Part shown: positions 43,641 to 53,618 of the stretch, piece after piece
How the letters are laid out: each line of letters begins with the position of its first letter
How positions within the stretch are numbered: position 1 is the stretch's first letter
Source: Acinetobacter marinus
Lineage (GTDB): Bacteria > Pseudomonadota > Gammaproteobacteria > Pseudomonadales > Moraxellaceae
Direction: 5' to 3'
Length of the DNA: 64,000 bases
NCBI RefSeq assembly: GCF_900096915.1
Contig: NZ_FMYK01000011.1
Coordinates: 1-64,000 of the forward strand
Notes under the pieces: model-generated
Databases searched by the model: none
What the model saw: the letters and a program-made list of their open reading frames with translations, nothing else
Told to the model about the DNA's origin: nothing
Translations under genes and position numbers: made by a program

Positions 43641-44270
43641 TTAAGCCTGTTTTTTAAAGCGTTCACGGACAAAGGTATAGATTGCAGGCAGTACGCTCAA
43701 GATGATGATGGCGAAAATGACATAGGTGAAGTTGTCTTTGACCGCAGGAATATTGCCAAATAAATAACCCAACAGAATAAATGAACCCACCCAACAGATC
43801 GCACCGATCACGTTATAGCTCAAAAAATATTTATAATTCATCGAGCTGGCACCCGCCACAAAGGGTGCAAAAGTCCGTGCAAAAGGAATAAAGCGGGCGA
43901 ATATAATGGTCTTGCCACCATGCTTTTCAAAAAAGGCTTGGGTTTTGAACAAGTATTCTTTATTGATCCAGCGTGACTCAATGCTAAACACTCGAGGACC
44001 AATATATTTCCCGATATGATAATTCAGCGTATCGCCAAGCACCGCAGCGATAAATAGCAGAATAACCAATAACACAGGATCCATTGCACCAGTGGCAGCC
44101 AAAGCACCCGCAGCGAACAGTAAACTGTCACCAGGTAAAAATGGCATCACCACCAGACCAGTTTCGACAAAAATAATTAAAAATAAAATGCCGTAAATCC
44201 ACACCCCATAATTGGTCACGAACTCGACGAGGTGTTGGTCGACATGCAAAATAAAATCAAGCAAATACAT
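43641..44270 (-). CDS. DedA family membrane protein
   Basis: 209 residues. LVEFVTNYGVWIYGILFLII, then FVETGLVVMPFLPGDSLLFA and ARFIPFARTFAPFVAGASSM, are the DedA/SNARE-associated signature. Members translocate polyprenyl or phospholipid carriers and maintain membrane polarity. Monocistronic. Confidence 0.92.
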   Translation of the reverse strand: MYLLDFILHVDQHLVEFVTNYGVWIYGILFLIIFVETGLVVMPFLPGDSLLFAAGALAATGAMDPVLLVILLFIAAVLGDTLNYHIGKYIGPRVFSIESRWINKEYLFKTQAFFEKHGGKTIIFARFIPFARTFAPFVAGASSMNYKYFLSYNVIGAICWVGSFILLGYLFGNIPAVKDNFTYVIFAIIILSVLPAIYTFVRERFKKQA

Positions 44271-44405
44271 TGCGTTTCATTCAAATCAAAAAATTTGCCT
44301 AATGCTAGCAGGAGTCGTTCGTGCTTGCATTAGGCAATCTGTGATTTTTTATAAGTTGCAGGTCAATTCAACTCAAGTCAATTCAGATCAATAACATCAG
44401 ATCAA

Positions 44406-47099
44406 TTAACCTGTATTGCGTAGTCCCGCAGCGATGCCTGCGATGGTGACCATTAAGGCATGATCGACAGGGGTTTGCTCTTGTCCTTGTTCAATGTATT
44501 GACGGCGACGGCGCATTAATTCTGCTTGCAACAAATGTAACGGCAACAGGTAAGTTTTGCGCACACGCATCGATTGATCAAAGTTATCTTTGTCTTCAAT
44601 CAGTGTCGAGCCAGACTTAAGCTGAAGCACAGTATCCACTGCTTTATCCAAGCGTTTACGCAAGCTATCGCCAAGCTCGATCAAGGCAGGGTCATCGGTC
44701 AGATGTGACTCATAGTACTGCGCAATACGTGGATCGGCTTTTGCCAAGACCATTTCCAACATATCGATCAAGGTATTGAAATATGGCCATTGATCTAACA
44801 TGGTCAATAAGGTGTCTTTTTGCTGTGCATCGAGTGCATGTCGGATCGCAGCGCCAGTGCCGAGCCAAGCAGGGAGCATCAGGCGAATCTGTGTCCATGC
44901 AAACACCCACGGAATTGCACGTAAAGATTCAATGCCACCACCGACTTTACGCTTTGCAGGGCGAGAGCCCAACGGTAGCATTTGCAGTTCTAACTCTGGT
45001 GTCACGGTACGCAGATAACGAACAAAATCAGGATGTTCACGCACTGTTTTACGATACAGTTGCACCGATTCTGTGGTCATTTGATGCATCAGCTCACGCC
45101 ACGCAGGCTCAGGCTTTGGCGGTGGCAGTAAGGTGGCTTTTAAGGTCGCCGCACAATAGATTTCTAAGTTCTGAATGGCAATTGGCTCTAAACCAAATTT
45201 AAAGCGGATCATCTCGCCTTGTTCGGTGACACGGATTGCGCCCTTGATCGAACCTGGCGGCTGTGCATAGAGTGCTTGATGGGTTGGTGCACCACCACGA
45301 CTGATCGAACCACCACGACCGTGGAATAGTGTCAATTGAATGCCGTGCTTTTGCGCCACTTCAGTGAGTTGTTCCTGAGCACGATATTGTGCCCAGTTGG
45401 CAGACATGAATCCTGCATCTTTGGCAGAGTCGGAGTAGCCGATCATCACTTCATGCTTGCCTTGAATTTGTTGCTTGTACCACGGCATATTCAGCAGTTG
45501 ATCAATGGTTGATGCTGCACGATCCAGATCGTCTAAGGTCTCAAATAATGGCACTACACGCAGGGGCTTGGCGACACCCGCTTCTTTTTGCAGGAGCATC
45601 ACCGCCAATACATCACTTGGATATTCCGCCATAGAAATAATATAAGCACCGAGCGACTCAGGCGGTTGCTGAGCCAACATTTTGACCGTCGCCAAGACCT
45701 CTTGTACATCGGCATGTGCCAGCGCATCCTCAGGGTTCAGCTCGACATGATGTGGCAATAATGGGCGTTTATTGGACAGCTCTTGAATCAACCATGTTTG
45801 TTTGGCTTGTTCGCTCCAAGTAGAAAATTCGCCTAAGCCGAGATACGCCGTGATGGCACTGACTGCTTGACGATGACGGGTGGATTCTTGACGAATATCG
45901 AGCTTGACCAATTCAATGCCAAAACAGTTGGCACGATGAATCACATCCAGCAATAAGCCATCCGCAATATTTTGCATTTTGCTTTGAGTTAAGGATTGGT
46001 AACAATCGTGCAACGGCTCAAGTAACTCTTGGGTCGAGTGAATCACGCCAGTATCATCTAGCGCCGTTTGCCCATGCAATCTGGCGTCTAACCAACGCAA
46101 GGTCAGTTGTAGTCGGTCACGCAGGTTGCGTAAACGCTCACGATATGGCTCAACGTGGTGATTGACTTTTTCTGCGAATTCAGCGGTGCACTGTTGCATG
46201 GAGAGTTCCCAGCGCAAATTCTCAATGTCTTTTAAGAATAAATCTGCTGCTTTCCAGCGTGACAGCAATAACACTTCCTCAGTCACTTTATACGTGACAT
46301 TTGGGTTGCCATCACGGTCGCCACCCATCCACGAGGCAAAACGAATCGGTGCGCTATCTAAGGGTAAGCGTTTGCCACAGTAAGTGAGCACCAGTTGATC
46401 TAGCTCACGGATAAACTTCGGTACCGCCGTCCATAATGTTTGCTCGATGGTGGTAAAGCCCCATTTTGCCTCATCGACTGGTGTTGGGCGATTTTGGCGA
46501 ATTTCATCGGTTTGCCATGCGGCGCTAATTTCTTGTTGTAATTGCGCTTCGAGTTGGGCTTGTTCGATCGGGGTCAGTTTGCGTTGATCCAAATCGGCTA
46601 GACAGCGACTGATGTCGTCATATTTTTGAATCAAGGTGCGACGGCTAACTTCGGTTGGATGGGCGGTCAGTACTAGCTCGATATGCAGATTTTGTACAGT
46701 TTCATAAAGCGTCTGCGCATCGATTTTTTCAGATTGGCTGAGCTTAAATAGATGCTGTAACACATTGCTGTGATTCAGTTCATCGCTATCAAGGTGAAAT
46801 TGATTGCGACGACGCTGCCGCACCCCATGATATTGCTCGGCGATATTGGCAAAGTTGAGAAAATGGGTAAATGCACGGCTTAGAGGCAAGGCATCTTCAT
46901 CACTTAAATTCTGTAAAATTTCCGCCAATTTTTGCTCTGCCTGCGCATCACCATCACGTGCGCCTTTGGCATATTTACGGATATGCTCGACTTGGTCATA
47001 CAGGGTTTGCCCGACTTGTTGTTTTAAGGTGTCGCCTAAATAACTCCCCAATACACGCACATCATCACGTAGTTCCACATCAATTTCTGTTTGGCTCAT
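44406..47099 (-). CDS. ppc: Phosphoenolpyruvate carboxylase
   Basis: 897 residues. Catalytic LTAHPTEVSRRTL has His147; GYSDSAKDAGFMSANWAQYR and FHGRGGSISRGGAPTHQAL are the second active-site blocks; the protein ends RNTG as usual. It carboxylates PEP to oxaloacetate to refill the TCA cycle. AAGGAG precedes the ATG at 10 bases. A MITE-like element sits 58 bases upstream of the start and may affect its promoter. Confidence 0.96.
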   Translation of the reverse strand: MSQTEIDVELRDDVRVLGSYLGDTLKQQVGQTLYDQVEHIRKYAKGARDGDAQAEQKLAEILQNLSDEDALPLSRAFTHFLNFANIAEQYHGVRQRRRNQFHLDSDELNHSNVLQHLFKLSQSEKIDAQTLYETVQNLHIELVLTAHPTEVSRRTLIQKYDDISRCLADLDQRKLTPIEQAQLEAQLQQEISAAWQTDEIRQNRPTPVDEAKWGFTTIEQTLWTAVPKFIRELDQLVLTYCGKRLPLDSAPIRFASWMGGDRDGNPNVTYKVTEEVLLLSRWKAADLFLKDIENLRWELSMQQCTAEFAEKVNHHVEPYRERLRNLRDRLQLTLRWLDARLHGQTALDDTGVIHSTQELLEPLHDCYQSLTQSKMQNIADGLLLDVIHRANCFGIELVKLDIRQESTRHRQAVSAITAYLGLGEFSTWSEQAKQTWLIQELSNKRPLLPHHVELNPEDALAHADVQEVLATVKMLAQQPPESLGAYIISMAEYPSDVLAVMLLQKEAGVAKPLRVVPLFETLDDLDRAASTIDQLLNMPWYKQQIQGKHEVMIGYSDSAKDAGFMSANWAQYRAQEQLTEVAQKHGIQLTLFHGRGGSISRGGAPTHQALYAQPPGSIKGAIRVTEQGEMIRFKFGLEPIAIQNLEIYCAATLKATLLPPPKPEPAWRELMHQMTTESVQLYRKTVREHPDFVRYLRTVTPELELQMLPLGSRPAKRKVGGGIESLRAIPWVFAWTQIRLMLPAWLGTGAAIRHALDAQQKDTLLTMLDQWPYFNTLIDMLEMVLAKADPRIAQYYESHLTDDPALIELGDSLRKRLDKAVDTVLQLKSGSTLIEDKDNFDQSMRVRKTYLLPLHLLQAELMRRRRQYIEQGQEQTPVDHALMVTIAGIAAGLRNTG

Positions 47100-47157
47100 G
47101 GTTTATTTGGCTCCTTAAAAGCGGCGGCGGGATGGATCAAAAAAAGAAAAATAGCTA

Positions 47158-47423
47158 GGGTCTGTTGACATTTCAACCATGCATTGCGTTATCAGCTAAA
47201 ACAACAGAAACGAGACATGAAACGAAGGTAATGGTCACTCCCTTACCAAGTTTCATAACGAAGTTTATGGCAGTTTTAGCGATAACCCTTTGGGACTAGG
47301 ATGTTTTTTGGCGCTACGTCGTTAGGAAAGAGTCATTTAGAATGACTAAACTTCCTCATTCCTGCCTAGTGTCACCTAAAAAACATCCGTAGTCGCAAGC
47401 ATCTGTGAGATGTCAACAGACCC
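47158..47423. mobile_element. MITE-like non-autonomous element, 266 bp
   Basis: The perfect 14-base terminal inverted repeats are GGGTCTGTTGACAT (47158-47171) and its complement (47410-47423), extending to about 24 bases with a few mismatches. A TA on both sides (47156-47157, 47424-47425) looks like a target duplication. Internally GTTATC(AG)CTAAAAC near the left pairs with GTTTTAGCGATAAC, so the whole unit is a long imperfect palindrome. There is no open reading frame for a transposase, so it must be mobilised in trans. The family is not identified; TA duplications occur with IS630 and some IS5-group elements. Confidence 0.75.
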
Positions 47424-47428
47424 TATAT

Positions 47429-47701
47429 TCAAGCATCAAAATCTTGTTCTCGGCTTAGTCTACTCGCATCATGCGCTTGCCACAAATGGCTTGGGCTAAA
47501 GTCTGATACCTCAGGTGCAATGTCCAGAATACGGAGCGGTAGAAAGATCACTATAAAGGCAAATCGAAATATCTTATTTGCATAAAACGACAGTCGATTG
47601 GCGTGAATGTAAGCAAAAAATTTCGCTACATAGAGGCAGTGTTCTGAGCATGAAATAAAAAGAGCATAAACGTATACGGATGACTTTAAAATTATGCGCA
47701 A
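47429..47701 (-). CDS. Hypothetical small protein, uncertain
   Basis: 90 codons opening at TTG 47701 with no ribosome binding site seen. The C-terminus (DFSPSHLWQAHDASRLSREQ, then DFDA) looks protein-like and the middle is hydrophobic (FRFAFIVIFLPLRILDI). Its stop lies 5 bases from the MITE end. It may be a real gene whose downstream DNA was replaced by the element, or chance. Confidence 0.3.
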   Translation of the reverse strand: MRIILKSSVYVYALFISCSEHCLYVAKFFAYIHANRLSFYANKIFRFAFIVIFLPLRILDIAPEVSDFSPSHLWQAHDASRLSREQDFDA

Positions 47702-47728
47702 TGATGCAATGTTGTGTAGAAGATTGCC

Positions 47729-48349
47729 CTAACGCAAAGGATAGACTTTAAAGAAAATCGCCAATTGATGTTTGACCTTGGTCTGGATTTTTGCCAAATC
47801 AGGCACAGGGTCGATCCCCCAAAGCACACGGTCATGATGCACATCGGTCATTAAGGTACAAAATAAATCAATCGCCAGCAATTCATCATCAATATCGATG
47901 AGTTGATGTTGTTGAAACTGTTGAAATAATGAGAGTAAGTTGGTGCGAGTCTGCTGTGGTCCAGAATTGAAAAACAATGCGACCAAATCAGGCTCTTGGC
48001 TGGCTAAGCTGGTCATCAGCTGATGCAATTTGATCGCCTCATCCGAATACACCATCTTTAAAAATGCCACGGACAGTTCAAATAAATGTGCTTCGACCGA
48101 CTTGTGAATATCCAACTGATAGAAATGTTTGGGCAGGCGTTGGTCACAGACCATGGAAATCGCAGCACCAAATAAATGTGCTTTATCTTGGAAATGGTTA
48201 TATACCGTGAGCTTAGAGACATTGGCGAGCTTGGCGATGCTGTCCATGCTAGTCCCCTCATAGCCTGTACGCAAGAAACACTGCGTAGCTGCTTCCAAAA
48301 TCGCTTGGCGTTTTTTCAGATCTTTGGGACGACCGACTTGGGGTTGCAT
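47729..48349 (-). CDS. TetR family regulator of the divergent RND efflux operon
   Basis: 206 residues from ATG 48349. RQAILEAATQCFLRTGYEGT, then SMDSIAKLANVSKLTVYNHF, is the TetR/AcrR DNA-binding helix-turn-helix. The C-terminal half is helical and would bind the inducing ligand. It is transcribed away from the membrane-fusion/RND pair at 48553, and a 16-base palindrome in the gap is a likely operator, so it probably represses the pump. Confidence 0.9.
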   Translation of the reverse strand: MQPQVGRPKDLKKRQAILEAATQCFLRTGYEGTSMDSIAKLANVSKLTVYNHFQDKAHLFGAAISMVCDQRLPKHFYQLDIHKSVEAHLFELSVAFLKMVYSDEAIKLHQLMTSLASQEPDLVALFFNSGPQQTRTNLLSLFQQFQQHQLIDIDDELLAIDLFCTLMTDVHHDRVLWGIDPVPDLAKIQTKVKHQLAIFFKVYPLR

Positions 48350-48425
48350 GCTGGCGCATTTCCTTCTTAAGCAGATTGACTTTACTGACATTAAAAAATG
48401 TCTAGCTTACAATGACAACAATTAT

Positions 48426-48441
48426 TATACTGCCTAGTATA
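48426..48441. promoter_or_regulatory. Putative TetR operator between regulator and pump
   Basis: TATACT-GCCT-AGTATA is a palindrome in the divergent gap. The half TATACTGCC recurs in inverse form as GGCAGTATA at 48531-48539, close to the pump start, so two regulator sites are plausible. Confidence 0.5.
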
Positions 48442-48552
48442 GAAATAGCGAAGCATTGTTTTCGCACACCATCCGCAGGGATAGGGATTCGCATCGATCA
48501 GGGCAAGTGTGTGCATAGACGCACGATAAAGGCAGTATAAAGAGTACAAATC

Positions 48553-49779
48553 ATGAATAGTCGACAGCATTTTGCAACATGGTTGAACACAGGCGTTGTG
48601 TTATTGATGAGTCTGACGCTAGTCGCTTGTAGCAAACCAGAAAAAAAGCCTGAACAATTAAAAATCGTCATGGTGACTCAGCCCGAGTCCAACCATCAGC
48701 AAACGCAAAGCTATGCAGGCGAAGTGCAAGCTCGCCAGCAAACCAATTTGGCTTTTCGTGTTGGCGGACAAGTGGTGGCACGCACGGTCGATGTCGGCGA
48801 TCGAGTAAGTGTTGGACAGGTGATTGCCCGTCTGGATGTGAAAGATGCTAATTTAGAACTTAACGCCGCCCGTGCACAGCTCGAACAAGCCCAATCGGCG
48901 CTCAATAATAGCCAAGCTGAATTGAACCGTTTTAAACAGCTGTTACCAGACAATGCGGTCAGTCGCTCACAATATGACAGTGCAGAAAATCAATATCAAT
49001 CCGCACAATCCAGCCTAAAACAAGCCCAATCCAACTATGCCATGGCACAAAACCAAAGCCAATATAATCAACTGCGTGCCACCAAAAACGGTGTGATTAC
49101 TACTCGAGAGATTGAAGTCGGGCAAGTGGTTGCAGCGGGTCAAACTGCATATCAACTGGCACTGGATGGTGAGCGAGATGTGGTGATCGGTGTAGCAGAA
49201 AATGCAGTGCGTGAACTGCGTGTTGGGCAGTCAGCGACAGTGAGTCTGTGGTCGGCACCAGAGCAACGCTTTGATGCCTATGTACGAGAAATCGCCCCAG
49301 CCGCTGATCAAAGTCGGACTTTCCAAGTCAAAGTGGCACTACGCAATCAAAGCCAAGCGATCCAGCTTGGGCAAAGTGCTCGGGTGTTTTTCCAAAGTAC
49401 AGATGCAGAACAAGTCACCGTACCTTTGTCGAGTATTTCTGCGGTCAATGACAAGCCTTATGTGTGGGTGGTTGCACCGAATCAGACACTGCATCGCACT
49501 TGGGTACAACTCGGTGAATATCATCATGATCGTGTGCCTGTGTTGGCAGGCTTAAACGCCGATCAATGGGTGGTGGTCGGTGGCGTGCATTTGCTCCGTG
49601 AAAAGCAAAAAGTGCGCTTAGTCGATGAAGACAATCGTCCTGTGACGCTGGGAAATACCACGGATACCTCACAGCCAAGCAAAGCACAATCAGGTACAGC
49701 TCAGCCAAGTGAAAAGCCAGCAAATACAGCCACACAGAATGCATCTGCGACGCCTGCAACAGCCAATTCGGAGGGCTAA
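48553..49779 (+). CDS. RND efflux membrane-fusion (periplasmic adaptor) lipoprotein
   Basis: 408 residues. A signal peptide ending LVACS has a lipobox Cys near residue 26, so the protein is probably anchored to the inner membrane. QARQQTNLAFRVGGQVVART, then VDVGDRVSVGQVIARLDVKD, is the HlyD lipoyl half; a helical hairpin (about 105-175) and the second lipoyl half (ATKNGVITTREIEVGQVVAA) follow. The C-terminus is a Ser/Thr/Ala-rich tail. It couples the RND pump at 49783 to an outer membrane channel encoded elsewhere. Confidence 0.93.
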   Translation: MNSRQHFATWLNTGVVLLMSLTLVACSKPEKKPEQLKIVMVTQPESNHQQTQSYAGEVQARQQTNLAFRVGGQVVARTVDVGDRVSVGQVIARLDVKDANLELNAARAQLEQAQSALNNSQAELNRFKQLLPDNAVSRSQYDSAENQYQSAQSSLKQAQSNYAMAQNQSQYNQLRATKNGVITTREIEVGQVVAAGQTAYQLALDGERDVVIGVAENAVRELRVGQSATVSLWSAPEQRFDAYVREIAPAADQSRTFQVKVALRNQSQAIQLGQSARVFFQSTDAEQVTVPLSSISAVNDKPYVWVVAPNQTLHRTWVQLGEYHHDRVPVLAGLNADQWVVVGGVHLLREKQKVRLVDEDNRPVTLGNTTDTSQPSKAQSGTAQPSEKPANTATQNASATPATANSEG

Positions 49780-49782
49780 ATC

Positions 49783-52700
49783 ATGTCATTTAACTTATCC
49801 GAATGGGCACTTAAGAACAAAGGCTTGGTGCTGTACTTTATGGCATTACTGGCGGTCGTCGGCTTTTTATCTTATTCCAAACTGTCGCAAAGTGAAGATC
49901 CACCGTTTACCTTTAAGGTGATGGTGGTACAGACCTATTGGCCCGGTGCAACAGCACGGGAAGTCTCCTTGCAAGTCACCGATCGCATCGAAAAAGCACT
50001 GATGGAAACGGGCAAATACGAGCGCATTGCCGCCTATTCTCGACCGGGTGAATCGATGGTGACGTTTGTCGCCAAGGACACGATGCGTTCTGCGCAGATT
50101 CCTGATGTGTGGTATGAGGTGCGCAAAAAAGTCGGCGATATGAAGCATGAATTGCCGTCGGGGGTACAAGGACCATTCTTTAATGATGAATTTGGCGACA
50201 CCTTTGGCAATATCTATGTACTGACTGGCGATGATTATAACTATGCCACCATGAAGGAATATGCTGATCGGTTGCAATTACAACTACAGCGTGTGCCTGA
50301 TGTCGGGAAAGTCGATTTGGTGGGTCTGCAAGACGAAAAGATTTGGGTGGAAATTTCCAATACCAAAGCGGTCAATATGGGCATTCCCGTGACCCAGATT
50401 CAGCAAGCCTTGAATGCGCAAAACAGTATTAACTCGACGGGTTATTTTGAAACGCAGAGTGATCGGATTCAGCTTCGGGTCAGTGGTGAGCTGAAATCTG
50501 TAGATGAACTACGTGCCATGTCTCTGTTGGTGGGTGATCGCACCATTAAACTCGGTGATGTGGCTGAGGTCTATCGTGGCTTTAGTGAGCCTGCCCAGCC
50601 TCGCATGCGTTTTATGGGTGAGAATGGTATTGGGATCGCCGTGTCGATGCGTAAAGGTGGCGACATCTTGGCATTAGGCAAGCATCTTGAAAGCGAATTT
50701 GCTCTATTACAAGACACCTTGCCTGTGGGCATGAAGCTAAGCAAAGTCTCAGATCAACCTGTGGCGGTGAAACGCAGTGTCAATGAGTTTATGAAAGTGC
50801 TTGCCGAAGCGGTCTTTATCGTCTTATTGGTAAGTTTCTTCTCATTGGGATTTCGGACAGGTCTGGTGGTGGCATTTTCAATCCCGCTGGTCTTGGCGAT
50901 GACTTTTGCAGGCATGAATTTATTCGATGTCGGACTGCATAAAATTTCCCTTGGCGCACTGATTCTGGCGCTTGGGCTACTGGTGGATGATGCCATTATC
51001 GCTGTGGAAATGATGGCGATCAAAATGGAGCAGGGCTACAGTCGACTGAAAGCCGCTGGCTTTGCATGGACGAGTACCGCCTTTCCGATGCTCACGGGCA
51101 CATTGATTACCGCAGCGGGCTTTTTACCGATTGCGACAGCGCAGTCGGGCACAGGGGAATATACTCGCTCGATCTTCCAAGTGGTGACCATTGCTTTGTT
51201 GGTATCTTGGGTGGCGGCAGTGGTGTTTGTACCGTATCTGGGTGCAAAACTGTTGCCTGATTTTCAGAATATGCATCAGCAACCTGCACCGTGGTATCAG
51301 CGACTCTGGGCGAAACTGCGCAAAAAGCCCGCACCGAAACCGATCGAGCATGATGCGGATCATGACCCGTACCAAACGCCGTTTTATCAACGCTTTCGCA
51401 AGATGGTCAATACCTGTGTTGAATATCGTAAGACGGTGATTCTGGTGACGGTTGCGATTTTTATCGGCTCTTTGGCGCTGTTTAAAACGGTTCCACAACA
51501 ATTTTTCCCACCGTCGAATCGGGGTGAAATCTTAATTGATTTGAAATTGGAAGAGGGCGCTTCACTCAAAGCCACCGAGCAGGCAGTGAAAAAAGTCGAA
51601 CAATTCTTAAAGACTCAAAAAGGCATTGATAATTATGTGGCATATGTAGGCACAGGCTCGCCACGCTTTTACTTGCCACTCGATCAGCAGTTGCCACAAG
51701 CCAGTTTTGCCCAGTTCGTGGTATTGGCAAGCTCACTTGATGAACGTAATGAAATCCGTCAAAACTTAGATCGACAATTGCGAGAAATCTTACCGCAAGT
51801 GCGTACACGGGTCTCTTTGCTTGAAAATGGACCACCAGTTGGCTACCCAATCCAATATCGAGTATCAGGCGAGGACATTGGCGAAGTGCGTAAATGGGCA
51901 CAACAGCTCTCTTCAACACTCGGTGAGCAAGCCGATGTCACCAATGTTCATCTGGACTGGGGTGAACCGAGTAAAATGATTTACCTGAAAGTCGATCAAG
52001 ACCGTGCACGTCAGATGGGTGTGACCAGTCAAGATTTGGCGAACTTTTTGAGTAGCTCGTTGACAGGTAGTGTGATTGATCAATATCGAGAAAAACGGGA
52101 ATTGATCGAAATTCGTATGCGTGGTGATGCCAAAGAGCGCATTGATGTCGGGGCACTATCGAGTCTAGCTGTACCAACCAGCAATGGTGGTAGTGTGCCA
52201 CTAGCGCAGATTGCCAATATCGAATATCGCTTTGAAGAAGGCTTGATTTGGCACCGAAATCGCTTACCGACCATTACCGTGCGTGCCGATATGCGTACCG
52301 ATAAACAGCCTGCAACATTTATCGCAGAAATGGCGGAGCAAGTTGATCAATTGCGTCAGCAATTACCAAGTGGTTATTTGGTCGACGTGGGCGGAACCGT
52401 AGAAGAATCTGCTCGTGGACAGAAGTCAGTCAATGCAGGTATGCCATTATTCTTAGCGGTGGTGTTCACCTTACTGATGTTGCAGCTCAAGAGTATTTCT
52501 CGTTCCATCATCGTGTTGCTCACCGCACCACTCGGGATTATTGGCGTGACTGTGTTTTTATTATTATTTGGCAAGCCGTTTGGCTTTGTGGCGATGCTCG
52601 GCACCATTGCCTTGTCGGGGATGATTATGCGTAACTCGTTGATTCTGATTGATCAGATTGAGCAGGATATTAGCGCTGGCTCTGATCCGTGGACAGCGAT

Positions 52701-52923
52701 TATCGACTCCACTGTGCGCCGTTTTAGACCGATTATCTTGACCGCTTTGGCTGCGGTGCTGGCGATGATTCCATTGTCACGCAGTATTTTCTTTGGACCA
52801 ATGGCGGTGGCGATCATGGGGGGCTTGATTGCAGCGACAGTTTTGACGCTATTTTTCTTGCCTGCGGTCTATGCAGCATGGTTTAAAGTGAAAAAAGACG
52901 ATACGGCGAAATCCAGCGCATAG
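49783..52923 (+). CDS. RND efflux permease, TriC/AcrB type
   Basis: 1046 residues. The typical HAE1 organisation has 12 membrane helices, two large periplasmic loops, and proton-relay GLLVDDAIIAVEMM in helix 4. The start MSFNLSEWALKNKGLVLYFM and SQSEDPPFTFKVMVVQTYWP recall the TriC subgroup of Pseudomonas aeruginosa as I remember it. It extrudes drugs, detergents or other hydrophobic substrates by proton exchange. GGAGG precedes it, 3 bases after the adaptor gene. No outer membrane factor gene is present, so a TolC-like protein must be shared. Confidence 0.93.
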   Translation: MSFNLSEWALKNKGLVLYFMALLAVVGFLSYSKLSQSEDPPFTFKVMVVQTYWPGATAREVSLQVTDRIEKALMETGKYERIAAYSRPGESMVTFVAKDTMRSAQIPDVWYEVRKKVGDMKHELPSGVQGPFFNDEFGDTFGNIYVLTGDDYNYATMKEYADRLQLQLQRVPDVGKVDLVGLQDEKIWVEISNTKAVNMGIPVTQIQQALNAQNSINSTGYFETQSDRIQLRVSGELKSVDELRAMSLLVGDRTIKLGDVAEVYRGFSEPAQPRMRFMGENGIGIAVSMRKGGDILALGKHLESEFALLQDTLPVGMKLSKVSDQPVAVKRSVNEFMKVLAEAVFIVLLVSFFSLGFRTGLVVAFSIPLVLAMTFAGMNLFDVGLHKISLGALILALGLLVDDAIIAVEMMAIKMEQGYSRLKAAGFAWTSTAFPMLTGTLITAAGFLPIATAQSGTGEYTRSIFQVVTIALLVSWVAAVVFVPYLGAKLLPDFQNMHQQPAPWYQRLWAKLRKKPAPKPIEHDADHDPYQTPFYQRFRKMVNTCVEYRKTVILVTVAIFIGSLALFKTVPQQFFPPSNRGEILIDLKLEEGASLKATEQAVKKVEQFLKTQKGIDNYVAYVGTGSPRFYLPLDQQLPQASFAQFVVLASSLDERNEIRQNLDRQLREILPQVRTRVSLLENGPPVGYPIQYRVSGEDIGEVRKWAQQLSSTLGEQADVTNVHLDWGEPSKMIYLKVDQDRARQMGVTSQDLANFLSSSLTGSVIDQYREKRELIEIRMRGDAKERIDVGALSSLAVPTSNGGSVPLAQIANIEYRFEEGLIWHRNRLPTITVRADMRTDKQPATFIAEMAEQVDQLRQQLPSGYLVDVGGTVEESARGQKSVNAGMPLFLAVVFTLLMLQLKSISRSIIVLLTAPLGIIGVTVFLLLFGKPFGFVAMLGTIALSGMIMRNSLILIDQIEQDISAGSDPWTAIIDSTVRRFRPIILTALAAVLAMIPLSRSIFFGPMAVAIMGGLIAATVLTLFFLPAVYAAWFKVKKDDTAKSSA

Positions 52924-53040
52924 TTTGTAAGAAATTGCTATCTTCTGCGGGCGATATGTAGTATTTTTGCAATACAAAATGAGGGCAAGCCAGACAACGA
53001 TTTGTCAGGTCAGAAAAGATGCTCAGCGATTGAGGTATAC

Positions 53041-53418
53041 ATGGGTCAGGAACAACAAAAACGACAGCAAAAGCAGATTTTATGGGCTTATGTGATGATG
53101 TTTCTGACCGTGTTTAGTATTGTGCCGCTGGTTATTGCCTATGTGCTGGCGATGCGCTTGACCAATATCGCAGATATTGAAGTTTGGCTGAATTCACATG
53201 CACTGTGGATCGTGCGCAGTTTATTGATTTTTCTGTGTATCGCCGTGTTTGCCGCACTGTGGTTTATTCCCTTGTATTTCTTTGTTTGGGATCAACAGAT
53301 TTGGGTCACCGCATGCACCATTGCGGGTGTGATCTTTGCGCTGGTGGCGTGGCTTTATCTGCTCAATGCATGGCTCAAAGGCATGATCAAATTTTTCCAG
53401 CGTAAACCTGTCTATTGA
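53041..53418 (+). CDS. Small integral membrane protein of unknown function
   Basis: 125 residues from ATG 53041 (GAGGT 5 bases upstream). Three hydrophobic segments: about 15-37, 57-80 and 87-109. A basic N-terminus (GQEQQKRQQKQ) and C-terminus (KFFQRKPVY) suggest both ends near the cytoplasmic side. No family recognised. Confidence 0.7.
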   Translation: MGQEQQKRQQKQILWAYVMMFLTVFSIVPLVIAYVLAMRLTNIADIEVWLNSHALWIVRSLLIFLCIAVFAALWFIPLYFFVWDQQIWVTACTIAGVIFALVAWLYLLNAWLKGMIKFFQRKPVY

Positions 53419-53618
53419 TTCGCCTTGCGTCATTCCATTTAGTCTTCATTTCCTAGTCGAAAAACCGCTATCAAAACTGTCTATACCAGCACTTTGGCAA
53501 AATTTTTTTGCTGATCTTGGCGTTTTTGCTTGTAAAAAACTAAAGCGCCCCAATCTTAGACGCAGTCAAATTTTAATTTTTAAATTTTCAGTGTGAAATG
53601 TGAGGAGTACCGCTATTC

